From Trematomus loennbergii (Eukaryota > Chordata > Actinopteri > Perciformes > Nototheniidae), in NCBI GenBank assembly GCA_012861695.1, contig JAAOOA010000452.1, positions 268,501-332,500 on the forward strand: DNA of 64,000 nt, written 5' to 3'. Within the stretch, counting starts at the first letter, position 1; the number at the start of each line of letters is the position of its first letter. The position numbers were made by a program, and so were the translations under genes. The notes beneath the pieces are model-generated. The model was not told the origin of the DNA. It saw only the letters and a list, made by a program, of their open reading frames with translations, and did not search any database. Shown here piece by piece: positions 42,833 through 55,825 of the stretch.

Positions 42833-43375
42833 GTTAACTGATGCTCCTGCCGTCTAGTGGGTTGCCAGGTTTGCGCGCACGGCGCTATAATCACCCAATC
42901 ACGTTTTTCGAAAAAACTAAACGTAATATCTCACTACAAAAACAAACGCAAATATTTAATTTTAAACAGACAAGTCCTTTCAAGTCATCTGTCTCAAGCT
43001 TAAGTCAAGTCTCAAGTCATGAATACCAAGTCAAAGTCAAGTCAAGTCTTTTATCAATGTTAGTCAAGCAAGTCTCAAGTCAAAAAATATGTGACTCGAG
43101 TCTGACTCAAGTCAAGTCATGTGACTCGAGTCCCCACCTCTGGAAGAAAGCCCTCAGGATTATAAAAGACCCCCATCACCCCAGCCACAAACTGTTCAGT
43201 CTGCTGCCGTCTGGCAGGCGTTACCTCAGCATCCTGGCAAGAACCACCAGATTCAGAGACAGCTTCATCCCACAGGCAATAAGACTGTTAAACACCTGAA
43301 CTTAGAAACAACATTCATAACATTCATCTGCTACTTAGTCATTATTTATCTATTTATCTAATATATCATTCCAAT

Positions 43376-44149
43376 AATTTGCATAGACTCTTATTTCACT
43401 ATTTCACTTTTTTTCTTTTTGTATTTGGTGTTGGTGGGGCAGCAAGCAGCAGCAGCACGAACACAGGTAGCAATGCGAACGCAATAGCAGGGCACGAACG
43501 CAGCAGCAGCAGCAGCAAGCAATGCATGGAGAGATCTGGCAGGTTCAATAGAGCGGCATATTAAGGAGACTCTGTTTGGTTGGTTGTAGAGTGGCACGGG
43601 GCGTTATGTATGAAGTGCTCGAGTTGACTGCCTGAACTAGCTCGCAGGCTTCGCTCCATTTAATGTAATTTTTATTATCAACATTTTTTTAAAGTATAAA
43701 TGTTAATAATACCATATATAATAATTAGGGTCTGAGACCAGAGGTCAGTGAAGATAGTCGGCGCAGGCCACACCCACTTCAGTTTTTAACGTAAACCCCA
43801 CCACTTTCACTTTAAAGTTTTAAAACAAACAACATTTGCTACGCACATCTAAAGTGCGGAGACGAACAAAAAGGCCTTTTGGAGGTATATTAAAAACGTA
43901 CAGGAAGACCGCCATTTTGAATTTAGCATTGGAATTATGCAAAATTAACTAAACTAAACTATTTATCGCGTTTTTCGGGCTCCGTTCTTTAGAGATCTCC
44001 TCCTAGGGATTTTATCCGATCAACTCCAAATTTGGAACGTAGCGTCTCGAGACCTGGGGAATTAAAAATGATCAAAATCTAAACTTTTCACGGCACGGCG
44101 TTGTCGTTATGCGGCGCCCATTTTCACGTTCGCTCGATGCTAGGCGATC
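43376..44149. other. intergenic, no gene seen
   Basis: Contains GCAGCA runs (43,443-43,516). No protein or element ends recognised. Confidence 0.45.
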
Positions 44150-44900
44150 CCTCGCCATGGAACACGATGATGTCATAACACCAACTGACATGCTCAGAAC
44201 GCCACCAAACATCACATGATGGTTAACACTGCTGCCCTGAACAGCTCTAAGTCAAATCTAGGTTTCATAATGATGTGTTACCATGGCAACGCATCCCTCG
44301 CCATAAAAACACAATGTTGCTGTAACTCCAATGGACACGGTCTGATCGTCCACCAAACTTCACTTGTATATCACCTCTCCATGCCTCAACAGCTGTAGGC
44401 CAATTATTGGGTGTCATCATATGCCGTTTCCATGGCAACGTATCCCTCGTCATAAAACACGATGATGTCATAACTCAATGGAAAATCGTCCAAACGCCAT
44501 CAGACTTCAGATGATGGTTAATAGTCCCGTCCTCAACATGTCTATGTGCCATTTGTGAGTTTTCCTCAAAAGCTGTTGCCATGGCAACGCATCCCTCCCC
44601 ATAAAACACGATATTGCTATAACTCCTGTGAAAATTGTCAAAAAGTGCTCAAACTTCCCATGGGTGCTAACAGTCCAGCCGTGAAGACATGTACGTGACA
44701 GTTTTGCGATTTCGTCAAATGCCGTTGCCATGGCAACACAATGCTCGCCATGAAACACAGTTTTCTCATAACTTCAGTGAACATGCTCCAAACGGCCAAA
44801 ACTTCTCATGTTTTATAACCATGCAGCCCTGAAGACATCTAAGATTATGCCATTGCCATGGCGACAGAACACTCACCACCAAACACAATGTTTATGTTAC
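44150..44900 (+). repeat. about 149-bp repeat with X-box palindromes
   Basis: Diverged units share CCATGGCAACGCATCCCTCG, CATAAAACACGATG and a CCAAACTTC end. Palindromes: 44,277-44,290, 44,426-44,439, 44,575-44,588, 44,724-44,737 and 44,852-44,865. Two are exactly GTTGCCATGGCAAC. Confidence 0.8.
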
Positions 44901-45988
<1,088 letters not shown>

Positions 45989-46987
45989 CAGAGGTTCCCA
46001 AATTATTTTGGCTCGAGACCCAAAAGATACATTTGGTGTCTCCCCAGGACCCAAACTTACAAAAATACATCATGAATTGCCATAAGATCAATATTTAAAA
46101 ACTACTGATAAAGAACACAACAAAACATGAATTTAAAATCTATATGAAATGTTTTTATTTCATTGTAAAAAGTACATTACAAAAATTATCTAGGTTAAGT
46201 TTCTCACCACCTCATAACATACTTGCACTATGAACATATGACATAAAAGCACCAACACAGTCTCACCGCATTTCGTGTTATAGTCAAAATTAATCTATGA
46301 TTCGTGTTCACCAACACGATTTTCCCATTTTTTTCGTGTCACACAGAACGATTTTAAAAGCAATGTAAATAATAACAAATTAGAAGGAAAAACAGATTTA
46401 AAAAAATACAGATTTCAGTATTCTGACACAGAACGATTTAAGCAATGTATTTCTATTGGTAGTATGTTTCGTGCCTGCACCAAATAATAACAAATTAGAA
46501 GGAAAAAAAGATGACATAAAATCAGAGTCAGTATTCTGAGGCTCTGAGCCATTTCTTTTCCTCACTGACGGCAAAAAAACTCAGACATTATACAATTTAA
46601 ATAAAAGGGATAGGGTTAGGCTTAGGGTAAGATATTGAGTAAGAATGTTTTTATGAACCACACAGCTTCTGGTCTTCCAAGACCCGACCGGACAAAAAGA
46701 CGTGTTGCAGGCACCCATACTACCAATAGAAATACATTGCATTTAAATCGTTCTGTGTGACACGAAAAAAAGGTGAAAATCGTGTTGGTGAACACGAATC
46801 AATAGATTAATTAATTTCGTGACTATAACACGAAATGGCGTGAGACTGGGTTGAAAGCACACAGCAGGAGCTGAACAGACCAGTGAAGCAAAACCTATTC
46901 TCTATTTCAATAAGTCAAATGAATTCACATATCGTAGCATTGTTATGTATTTTACTCCCATTTTGACCCTACATTTGGGAAAGACTG
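45989..46987. mobile_element. hAT-type MITE with nested insertion
   Basis: Left end CAGAGGTTCCCAAA, right end TTTGGGAAAGACTG, imperfect inverted ends of Charlie/hAT style. Flanks gattagac and ctttagac share six of eight bases, an eroded 8-bp duplication. It contains a second foldback MITE (46,258-46,847). Confidence 0.65.
46258..46847. mobile_element. foldback MITE, CAGTCTCAC family, copy 2
   Basis: Ends are CAGTCTCACCGCATTTCGTG and its complement with TATAACACGAAAT before GAGACTG. The interior repeats an AACAAATTAGAAGGAAAAA block and has a second internal copy of the ATTGCATTTAAATCGTTCTG segment. Same family as 16,669-16,862. Confidence 0.8.
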
Positions 46988-46994
46988 CTTTAGA

Positions 46995-47880
46995 CTAAAT
47001 GAAAACATGCCTTCTGTTATCATTTGCAGAGATAAGAGCTGGCAAATCTCTTCTATGTGGCAGACGCACATTGTCCAAACGACGTTGACTCATGGAGGAG
47101 CGGAGCCATGTCTTAAGCCTTCTTAAGGAACTAAAACTTCGTTCTGCTTCGGCTGAGGAGCATGGCACTATAAGAATAAGTCTAACCAAAGACTCTACTT
47201 GGCAGTGGCTTTGAGAGCGTTTACTGCGTCAGTGATGGTGCTGGATGGATATTGAGCCGGAGCCAGATGCAGCCATTTCCTCCAGACTGAGCAATACCTC
47301 TTCATACTGTCCTTTGACTGCCTGAATGGCCACTATCCTCAAGAGCCATCGTGTTGGGCAGAGGGGCTTTAGAGTTATGAAACTCCCTGCTTCAGACCGG
47401 GCAATCTCTTTAAAAATAGTCTTATATTTTCCAGACTGGTGGTAGAGAGTGCCAAATGTGTGGACCAAATTCAGTGCATCAGACACCACAGTGGATGAGC
47501 TCCAGGCTGTCTGAGTCACGAGGCTGACACAGTGAGGACATACAAAGCAAGAGGTTGCTTCTCTCTGAGAACTGCTTGAACTCCTTTGCTTTCGCCGGAC
47601 ATGTTTGTAGCTCCATCGTAGGTCTGCCCATGAAGACAGGACAAGTTCAACCGCAGGAGAACATCAGTTGCCACCTTAGCCAAACCCTTCCCTGTCGTTA
47701 AAGACACCTCATATAGACCTACAAAGTCTTCATGAGGGATAAGATCATGATCCACATAACAGATACATATGGCCTCTTGTTCAACTCCCGAAACATCCTG
47801 GCTTCCATCAATAATAATGGAGTACTGAAGTGCGGGCAACCCTCTATTTGTAATTCTCCTAACAATGGAGTTGGCCATTG
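46995..47880 (-). pseudogene. hAT transposase remnant (DUF4371/ZMYM1-like)
   Basis: Minus-strand fragments in order: ALQYSIIIDGSQDVSGVEQE, LIPHEDFVGLYEVSLTTGK and LSCLHGQTYDGATNMSGES (the DUF4371 / RNase H-like core), FKEIARSEAGSFITLKPLC and PTRWLLRIVAIQAVKGQYEE, and the hAT dimerisation end IVPCSSAEAERSFSSLRRLK. Three frames are needed, and the N-terminus stops abruptly at 47,880, so this is a 5'-truncated dead copy. It adjoins the MITE at 45,989-46,987 but may belong to a different element. Confidence 0.85.
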
Positions 47881-49164
47881 GACATTTTGAGTACCCAAAG
47901 TCCCAAGCAGTAGGTAGAATATTAGCTAGTCTAGGACGTAAGTTTAAAATAAATAATAATAGTGAGGATGTTATATCAGTCTTGGACCTAGTCGTAGTAA
48001 CTAGGTATGTTATTGAATTACAGTTTCCAGATAATTATCTCTTTGCTAATTATTACGTTAAGTGAGCTGACACCAAGCTCAGAGGAAATGCAAAGAGACT
48101 ACATTTAGATATACAGTTAAGTGTTAGTTAATGTAAGAAATGTATGTGCGTTCATGTGCAGACGTATATATAGTTTGTTAATTGGATAATTCATATCCTG
48201 CAAGGCTCCTAAAGAAGTCATGAGATGATGACCTTTCGACATCTGGAACATGTCCAAGTTTAGGAGAACTGACTATGTGTGTGCGTTAAACATGATTAGG
48301 GAACATGTTCGTGTGTCATTTAGGAAACCTATATCTGCCCTGTGTTTTTTGTATTTCGTGGGAGCATTGCTGCGATTGGTTGCTGTTGAAGCAAGGTATG
48401 TTTCCCCATTGTTATTTGTTTGTTGCAACAACTAAATAATAATAATCTCAGCTATTTCTGTGTTTGTGTTTCATTGATTCCTCTCCGTTTCATTCTTTCC
48501 TGTTGTGAGTGCTGGATCTCCACAACAAGGACAACACAGATTGACTTACTGTGACTTGTTGTGATTGTCTTTGTAATATGCATAGTAAATAAATAGTTAA
48601 CTGAATACTGGGATGGTAATTGCCTATAAGCACTCAGTGAAACATAAACACACAAAAAGCTTCTGAATGATAAGAAGTAACAAAACATAATGCACATTAC
48701 ATTTGGAGAGAGTACCTGAGTTAAAGAAGTCAGAAAATAATCGAACTGAAGTCACATGCACAGCAAACACTGACTGCGTCTACATGGACATGAGTAAGCC
48801 GTTTATGAGTATTATCCCGGTTATGATCATGGTGTTTACATGAGCACAGAGAGATCGGGTTATTCATGTTCCCTATTGACATGATAAATACCAGTAACCT
48901 GCTTGCTGCGCTCTATTTGCACATGTGTGATGTTTACAAAACAAAAACCGGCTATAGAAACCGTTCATCTTCCTGTAATGGTTAACCTGAAATGTATTTG
49001 ACTGTGGGTAAAGTGTATCCACTTTGGCTTGTATCGGGTTTAGCACTATTTAATGCATGTGGCTTTTTAATAGTCTCCTATTGCGCCAGCTGACACTGTG
49101 GCAGATCTGAGCTGTCCACTAAGGCAACACTCCTTAAAGCCCGCATCACACTGTCCCGAAATGT
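47881..49164. other. AT-rich region right of the transposase remnant
   Basis: A new sequence begins sharply at 47,880 where the transposase ends. TATATATAG at 48,166 and AAATAATAATAATC at 48,434 could be parts of an LTR, but I find no clear TG...CA pair or target duplication. Confidence 0.4.
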
Positions 49165-49237
49165 ACACCAGATGGACACACGATAAAGGAAATGTTCAAA
49201 TTCGGCTCTGATCGTAACAACATCGGGCCATTCGTGA
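49165..49237 (+). repeat. left arm of a perfect 73-bp inverted repeat
   Basis: From ACACCAGATGGACACACGAT to GGGCCATTCGTGA. It is the exact reverse complement of 50,290-50,362. Confidence 0.93.
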
Positions 49238-49654
49238 GGGCGTCTTAAGCCATCGTATGACCGCCGGTGGAGTTTCTCAGGCTCCGGCAGCAACTTCGTG
49301 AGCGGTGGCAACATCTTTGGCATGCCAAAAAATTGCCGAAGGACCTTGCGAAGGTGCATTTTCGTGTTGAATTCGTGTGTCCATTTTGCCCTTCGTAAGG
49401 CCACCGTGAGGGCATCTTGTCAAATCTTGTCATCTTCGTGTGATCATCGGTGCCATCGGGCATTTTTCGCCTCACAAAGACAATATGAAGGAAACAAGAA
49501 GCTGCCCGATTGTCTTAGGAAGGCAACACGACTACGTGAAGCCCTCGCAATGCCGTCGTGTAGCCATTGTATTATAGTACAATGACATCGAGATGGGACC
49601 AGGCGTATCGGCGAAGACAGCCGAATTTGAGTAGCTGTAATGGTAACGTGGACA

Positions 49655-49661
49655 TATAAAA
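49655..49661 (+). promoter_or_regulatory. TATA box candidate
   Basis: TATAAAA followed by GGCC, and about 30 bases later a TCAGTC-type start region and a short 5' leader. It precedes the 40-codon open frame at 49,758. Alone it is only suggestive. Confidence 0.45.
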
Positions 49662-49757
49662 GGCCAGCCTCAGAACATCTTCCTCAGTCAGTCCTGAGCA
49701 ACTCTACAGAGCAGAGGCGTGTGTAACTCCCAAAGCTTCAATCACAATTCATCACAA

Positions 49758-49880
49758 ATGCTCTATCAAATCAGTAGCAGTGATGAAACCTGTATGAAGC
49801 AGGTGAAACAGGAGCATGAGGACACGGTGTGCGATGTTTCCTTGCAGATCGCTTCTCTGGTTGTTCATCAAATCATGTAA
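49758..49880 (+). CDS. small open frame behind the TATA box, function unknown
   Basis: ATG to TAA, 40 codons, reads MLYQISSSDETCMKQVKQEH then EDTVCDVSLQIASLVVHQIM. Not recognised. It may be a broken or captured gene fragment, since the whole promoter-plus-frame unit lies between the arms of the 73-bp inverted repeat. Confidence 0.3.
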   Translation: MLYQISSSDETCMKQVKQEHEDTVCDVSLQIASLVVHQIM

Positions 49881-50289
49881 ACATATTATGTAAATAACCC
49901 AATTTGTGTTCTGTGAAATGAAAAGGATATTACATTGTTTTTGTTACTTTCGTTGCAGTTGTATGTCTTACATGTAATTTAGGTTAACTTCCTGTTTTAT
50001 TTAGATGCTTTTATTTTGAAGGCGAGTTTACGCTGTTGACAGGAAGTTGTTGTTGCTATGGAAACAACATGACGGAGATAAGTCATATCTTCTACATATA
50101 AAGACGGAAAAGTAAAGAATAAAGTGTATGTTTAAATGTTAGCACCCCCCGAAGAGGCACAAGCTCTTACGTTGAGTCTGGATACATTCTAAATCATCAG
50201 TAAAGTCTACGACCATATTTTCGTGTGTGGTTCGGGTGCCATCGTGTGGCCTTCTGTAGGCATCGTACTTGCTTCGGCTGTTGCTTGGC

Positions 50290-50362
50290 TCACGAATGGC
50301 CCGATGTTGTTACGATCAGAGCCGAATTTGAACATTTCCTTTATCGTGTGTCCATCTGGTGT
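50290..50362 (+). repeat. right arm of a perfect 73-bp inverted repeat
   Basis: From TCACGAATGGCCCGATGTTG to CCATCTGGTGT. The match to 49,165-49,237 has no mismatch over 73 bases and stops abruptly on both sides. Confidence 0.93.
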
Positions 50363-50692
50363 CAATGTGAGAATCTGCCTTGGTACAAAGTAGCAGTGAA
50401 AACATGGTATGGAGTTCATTGATTTGGGCATTCTCACAATAAGCAAGTGGAATGGATTGGATAATGAAGCACTGACACAGCGCTCTACAAAGAGCGGCGA
50501 GTGGATAGACCGATGCACGGACTTTCAATATGGTAAAAGTCGGGGGGGCCAAACTAATCATTTTAAAAGGTCGGGGGGACTTACCCCACCCTCATATAAT
50601 GGCTGCGACGCCCATGACACACATGTTAACCAATGAAAAGCATTGATTCAAAACACCAACATTAAAACCCCAGGACAGGAAGTGGTCTCCTC

Positions 50693-51232
50693 CTACAGAG
50701 GACACAGAGACACTGAGGAACCATCGAACCTGAGCAAACCCAGCGTAGAGAGGTTCAGTGAATGTGGCTCTGAAGGTGTGGAGGTGGGTCAGTGAGAGGA
50801 GGAGACTCTGTAGAAGGAGAGAGAGCCAGCAATGACCCAGATACACTGCTACTCTACCAGAGGAGGAGAAGAGGAGGAGGATAAGGAAGAGGAAGAGGTG
50901 TCTGTTCTTCTGTCATTGTTCCAGGCCGAGTAACCATTACCAGAGCATCTCAGACTCCAGGACTGATCATTCCTTCCAAACCTACAGTCCTCTCTATTTC
51001 CTCTCCTGCTGATTCCTCTGTAAGTCACTGATATAGAAACCCTCCTCTCCACTCGGCCTCCCAGTAACAGCGACCAGTCAGAGCTTCTCTGCACATCAGC
51101 TGAGAACAGAGTCAAACCTCTCTGGATGATCAGGATATGGCTGCCTCTCCTCCACACGTCACCGTCCTGTTGTTCTCAGACAGTTTGAGGAATATGTTTA
51201 CTGTGTTTGAGTCCAGGGTGAGTCCACAGAAT
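50693..51232 (-). CDS. NLR last exon, PRY-SPRY (B30.2) domain
   Basis: After ctcatcag the PRY part reads [20 protein letters not shown] and NRTVT. The SPRY part reads [39 protein letters not shown] and, in another frame, [19 protein letters not shown]. The end SSVSLCPL with TAG at 50,693-50,695 is the common end of this family. B30.2 domains bind protein surfaces; the ligand here is unknown. At least three frame breaks occur. Confidence 0.88.
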
Positions 51233-54200
51233 CTGATGAGAGACACAGACAGCAGTTTATCATCAGACTCACCTGAAGGCTTTACTCTCTGTCAGTGATC
51301 TTTCTATAAAGCTTCAAGATGTCATGTTTTAATTAATAAATAGCACCTCCATCATCTTGTCTTTAGAGAGAAGCTGACTGATCCACACTTACACTTCTCA
51401 GACCTGGTTTTAACCTCTGCTCTCCACCATGGTCCAGCCTGGAGGAAGAAACACAGTGAGGATGAATTTCTATCCAACATGAGTCCTAGCTGCTGTTCAA
51501 CCTGAAGCAGAGCTCAGTCTGTCCGTGGGACAGAGAAACAGATTATTTCAATGCAAGTCCTTTATTGTCGATGGACCCAGAATTCACAGAGCAAGGCCAG
51601 GTAAAACAAGGTAAAAACCAACATTTCAAAAACCTAAACCTCTCTCTAAGTAAACTTCCAACATCAAGACTCTGACAACAACTGAAAAAAATCCAGAAAT
51701 TAAATATCACTAGAACTTTGGATCTCTGTGGGTCAACCCTCTGGGGATCATACGTCAAACATGTAATCTCAACACATTTCGCATTTGGTGAGATATCTCA
51801 GTCAGAACCAAATTCATAAACTGACCATCTTCCCTAGAGCCAGGAAAACCAGTGTTCTGAGTTTGGACTGAATGGCTGTTTCCATGTAATAAGACTTCAA
51901 GGTTAACTCACTGCAGTGAACATAATCAAGGGAAATGAGACGTCCTTCATGATCGAAGACCAGAGATGAAAGAGATAACATTTTAAAAATATGAGGAACC
52001 TGCAGTCAGTCTGTCCATACCTAACCCTAGATTCCACCGGGTCCGTCTGCGCCGCATTACGGCTGCGCCGCGGTTTTGTTCCGGCCTCCTCCGGCGTCAT
52101 ACCCTACCAGGCGCGTTTCAGAAGCATTTCAGAAGCGGAGCGTCTTGCCTGCCGGCTCGCAGTTTTTGTTGATTTGGGCATATTTCCTGGACAGGCTACT
52201 TTGTACAGACAAAGTTAATAATAACTGTAATATTCCAGTTATAAACGACATGACTCAAAGATGTGTTGCTGTATTTTAGTGGTAAAAAAAATGCATTCAT
52301 CATCATAATTATTCTATATATATAATTTACACAGTGCCTGTAAACCGGAGGAGAACGCTGGCATTTCTCCTCCTACTTGAAAGACTACGGAGGGATAGGG
52401 TCTGCAAAATTAGTTGCGTGTGTGTATATATATATAGGTCTATATAGCTCTGAACGTTCCACTTCCTGCCTGCCCGACCTTACGTTACGGCTGCGCCGCG
52501 ACAAAAATAGGATTCGATCCTAATTTTAGAAAAGCCCTGCGCCGAGCCGCTTCTGGGACGCTTCTGGGACGCTTCTGGACGCTTCTGAGCCGCAACGCGC
52601 CGCGTGTGGTGGAATAGCACCCATTGACTAGAGTGGCCGCGATCACCTTGAGCACCGCGGCGCAGCCGTAACGCGCCGCAGACGGACCCGGTGGAATCTA
52701 GGGGTGAGAGTCAGTCTGTCCATACCTGAGAGTGTCCAGTCTCCAGAGTGGATCCTCCAGTCCAGCAGAAAGCCGCTTCTCTCCTGAGTCTCCTGGATGA
52801 TTGTAGCTCAGGTCCAGCTCTCTCAGATGGGAGGGGTTGGAGCTCAGAGCTGAAGCCAGAGAAACAGCCTTCCTCTGTGACCAGACAGCCTGACAGACTG
52901 CAACCAGGGAATACAGTAAACTCAGCGCTTTAAAAAGTCACATGAGCAGGAACATCAGAGGTGGACCATCTTTATCAACATGAACAAAAAGCTGGATGAC
53001 AATAATTGAAAAGTGAAACTGCTTGAAAATAAAAAGCTGAACTCTGACCTGAGAGTCTTCAGTTCACAGTGTGGACTCTCCAGTCCAGCAGACAGCAGCT
53101 TCACTCCTGAATCCTGCAGGTCGTTGTTACTCAGGTCCAGATCTCTCAGACTAGAGGACTGGGAGCTGAGGACTGAGGACAGAGCTGCACAGCTTCTCTC
53201 TGACAGGTTACAGCCACTCAGCCTGAAGAGACGATGAGGACAACAGTTATTCAGAAGACAGCAGTGTATTAATAACTGATTCACTAAATCAAATTATCTG
53301 TACTTACAGAGCTTTGTTGGAGGCTTTGACCACTGGCAGCAGCCTCAGAAGAGCCTCCTCTGAAGCAGAGTATTTCTTCAGGTCAAACACTCCAGATCTT
53401 CTCCTGATGACAGTAAGATGAAGACCAGAGCTGACCACTGAGCAGGAGACAGTTTCTGTGGAGAGACTTCCTGAACTCAGGTACTGTTGGATCTGCTCCT
53501 AGAGAACGATCATTCAGTTCATTCAGACAGTGGAACAGGTTGATGCTTCTCTCTGCAGACAGATCCTCTCCATCTTCTTCTTGATGTACTGGACTGTTTC
53601 CTGTTGATCTCTGAGCCACTTCCTGTCTGTGTCAGCAGGCCTCGTAGGAGTTTCTGATTGGTCTGCAGTGAAAGACCCAGGAGAAGCGAGGAACAAGTCC
53701 AGGTGTCCGTTTGGACTCTGTAAGGCCTGGTCCACAGCACTCTGGTAGAGATTGTTAGTTTAGGTTTGGTTCAGACTTCTGGGGGTTGGTTCTTCTGAGC
53801 AGGTTGACTCCAGAGTTGATGAAGGTCAGATGGACATGAAGAGCAGCCAGAAACTCCTGAACGCTCAGATGGACGAAGCAGAACACCTTGTCCTGGTACA
53901 GTCCTCTCTCCTCTCTAAAGACCTGTGAACACTCCTGAGTACACTGAGGCTGCTCTGATATCGATGCCACACTCTGTCAGGTCGGACTCATAGAAGATCA
54001 GGTTGCCTTTCTGCAGCTGCTCAAAAGCCAGTTTCCCCAGAGACTCCATCATCTTCCTGCTCTCTGGACTCCAGTGTGGATCTGTCTCAGCTCCTCCATC
54101 ATACTTGGTTCTTCACTTTGGACTGAACCACCAGGAAGTGGATGTACATCTCAGTCAGGGTCTTGGGCAGCTCTCCTCCCTCTCTGGTTTTCAACACCTC

Positions 54201-55780
54201 CTCCAGAACTGAAGCAGAGATCCAGCAGAAGACTGGGATGTGGCACATGATGTGGAGGCTTCGTGAGGTCTTGATGTGGGAGATGATGGTGCCGGCCTGC
54301 TCCTGATCTCTGAATCTCTTCCTGAAGTACTCCTCCTTCTGTGGGTCAGTGAACCCTCGGACCTCTGTCACCATGTCCACACACTCAGGAGGGATCTGAT
54401 TGGCTGCTGCAGGTCGTGTGGTTATCCAGAGGCGAGCAGAGGGAAGCAGCTTCCCCCTGATGAGGTTTGTCAGCAGCACATCCACTGAGGTGGACTCTGT
54501 GACATCAGTCAGGATCTCAGTGTTGTGGAAGTCCAGAGGAAGTCGACACTCATCCAGACCGTCAAAGATGAACACAACCGGGAACTGATCAAACCTGCAG
54601 ATTCCTGCGTCTCTGGTTTCAGAGAAGAAGTGATGAACAAGTTCCACCAAGCTGTACTTGTTCTCTCTCACCACATTCAGCTCTCTGAAGGTGAATGGAA
54701 ATATGAACTGGATGTCCTGGTTGGCTTTGCCTTCAGCCCAGTCCAGAGTGAACTTCTGTGTTAAGACTGTTTTCCCAATGCCAGCCACGCCCTTTGTCAT
54801 CACTGCTCTGATTGGTGCATCTCTTCCAGGTGAGGCTTTAAAGAGGTCTTCTTGTCTGATGGTTGTTTCTGGTCTGTCTGGTTTCCTGGATGCTGTTTCA
54901 ATCTGTCTGACCTCATGTTCATCATTGACCTCTGCAGACCCCCCCTCTGTGATGTAGAGCTCTGTGTAGATCTGGTTCAGAAGGGTTGGGTTTCCTGCTT
55001 TAGCAATGCCCTCAAACACACACTGGAACCTCTCCTTCAGGGTGGATTTAAGTTTACGCTGACACACAGCAGCAGCAGTTTCTGAAACAATAAACAATCA
55101 AAAACATTTAAATAAAGCTCGGACAGGCAAGCCGAGCGGAGAATCAGCTCAACTGCCAACATGAAAGCCACGAGCAGATGTGAGTTGGTTTCTTTCTAAA
55201 GCAGTTAAGTTATATCAAGATGGTCTTTTTATCTTACAAAACATCTCCAGCACAACAGGATAGTGTGTTTGCACAGAAGACCATAAATCAAATGTATTTA
55301 GAAAAGATCTGACACACAGACTCTCTCCATCATGGTACATGTGTTGAGTCCTCTCACTGCTCTGCAGACGGTCAGCCAGCTCCTCCTGCTTCATGCTCCT
55401 CAGGAGGTGCAGTGAGATGTTCAGAAGGGCCTCTCTGCTGCTGCTCCTCTGCTCTTCATCCTCAGCCTCCAACACCTCCTCATCCTCCCTCTGACTCTCT
55501 AAGCATTCTGGGTAATCTGATCTCAGGACTCTCTGGATCTCCTTCAGCTCGGTCCTCACAAAACTGAAGATGTTCTCCTGGAGCAGCTGGAACAGAATGA
55601 GATGTAGATAACCCCATCAGATCATGTGTGAGACAGAAAGAGACAGAGCTTCACTACAGAGTGTGTGTCTGCTGTGCTGCTTCATTTACACACCTTAAAT
55701 ATGGAGTCCAGGTCAGTGTGAGGCTGCTGGGCTGACTGACCACTGGGGCCCTTCAAGCTCTGCTGATAGACTCTGTAAAA

Positions 55781-55825
<45 letters not shown>

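Larger units (their letters stand above)
41755..43142. mobile_element. hAT transposon, 1,388 bp, with 8-bp target duplication
   Basis: Ends are CAGAGGTGGG and CCCACCTCTG. Both sides carry GAAGAAAG (41,747-41,754 and 43,143-43,150), the 8-bp duplication typical of hAT. Both subterminal regions are rich in CAAGTC/GACTTG steps (for example 41,790-41,925 and 42,985-43,130), probable transposase-binding clusters. Inside are a CT microsatellite and an exon with a BED zinc finger. No catalytic domain is present, so it is non-autonomous. Confidence 0.9.
41400..43375 (+). mobile_element. LINE (L2/CR1/Rex-type) reverse transcriptase fragment, split by a hAT insertion
   Basis: At 41,500-41,745 the plus strand reads [19 protein letters not shown] and [18 protein letters not shown], the start of a non-LTR reverse transcriptase (APGPDGI and NDYRP blocks). 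After the hAT element, 43,151-43,300 reads ALRIIKDPHHPSHKLFSLLP, RRYLSILARTTRFRDSFIP and QAIRLLNT, the extreme C-terminus, then an AT-rich 3' tail. The palm domain is missing, so the LINE was internally deleted before the hAT landed. Confidence 0.85.

Noticed and set aside
47881..48540. Solo LTR
   Set aside because: TATA- and polyadenylation-like words occur, but no certain TG...CA borders or target duplication could be fixed.
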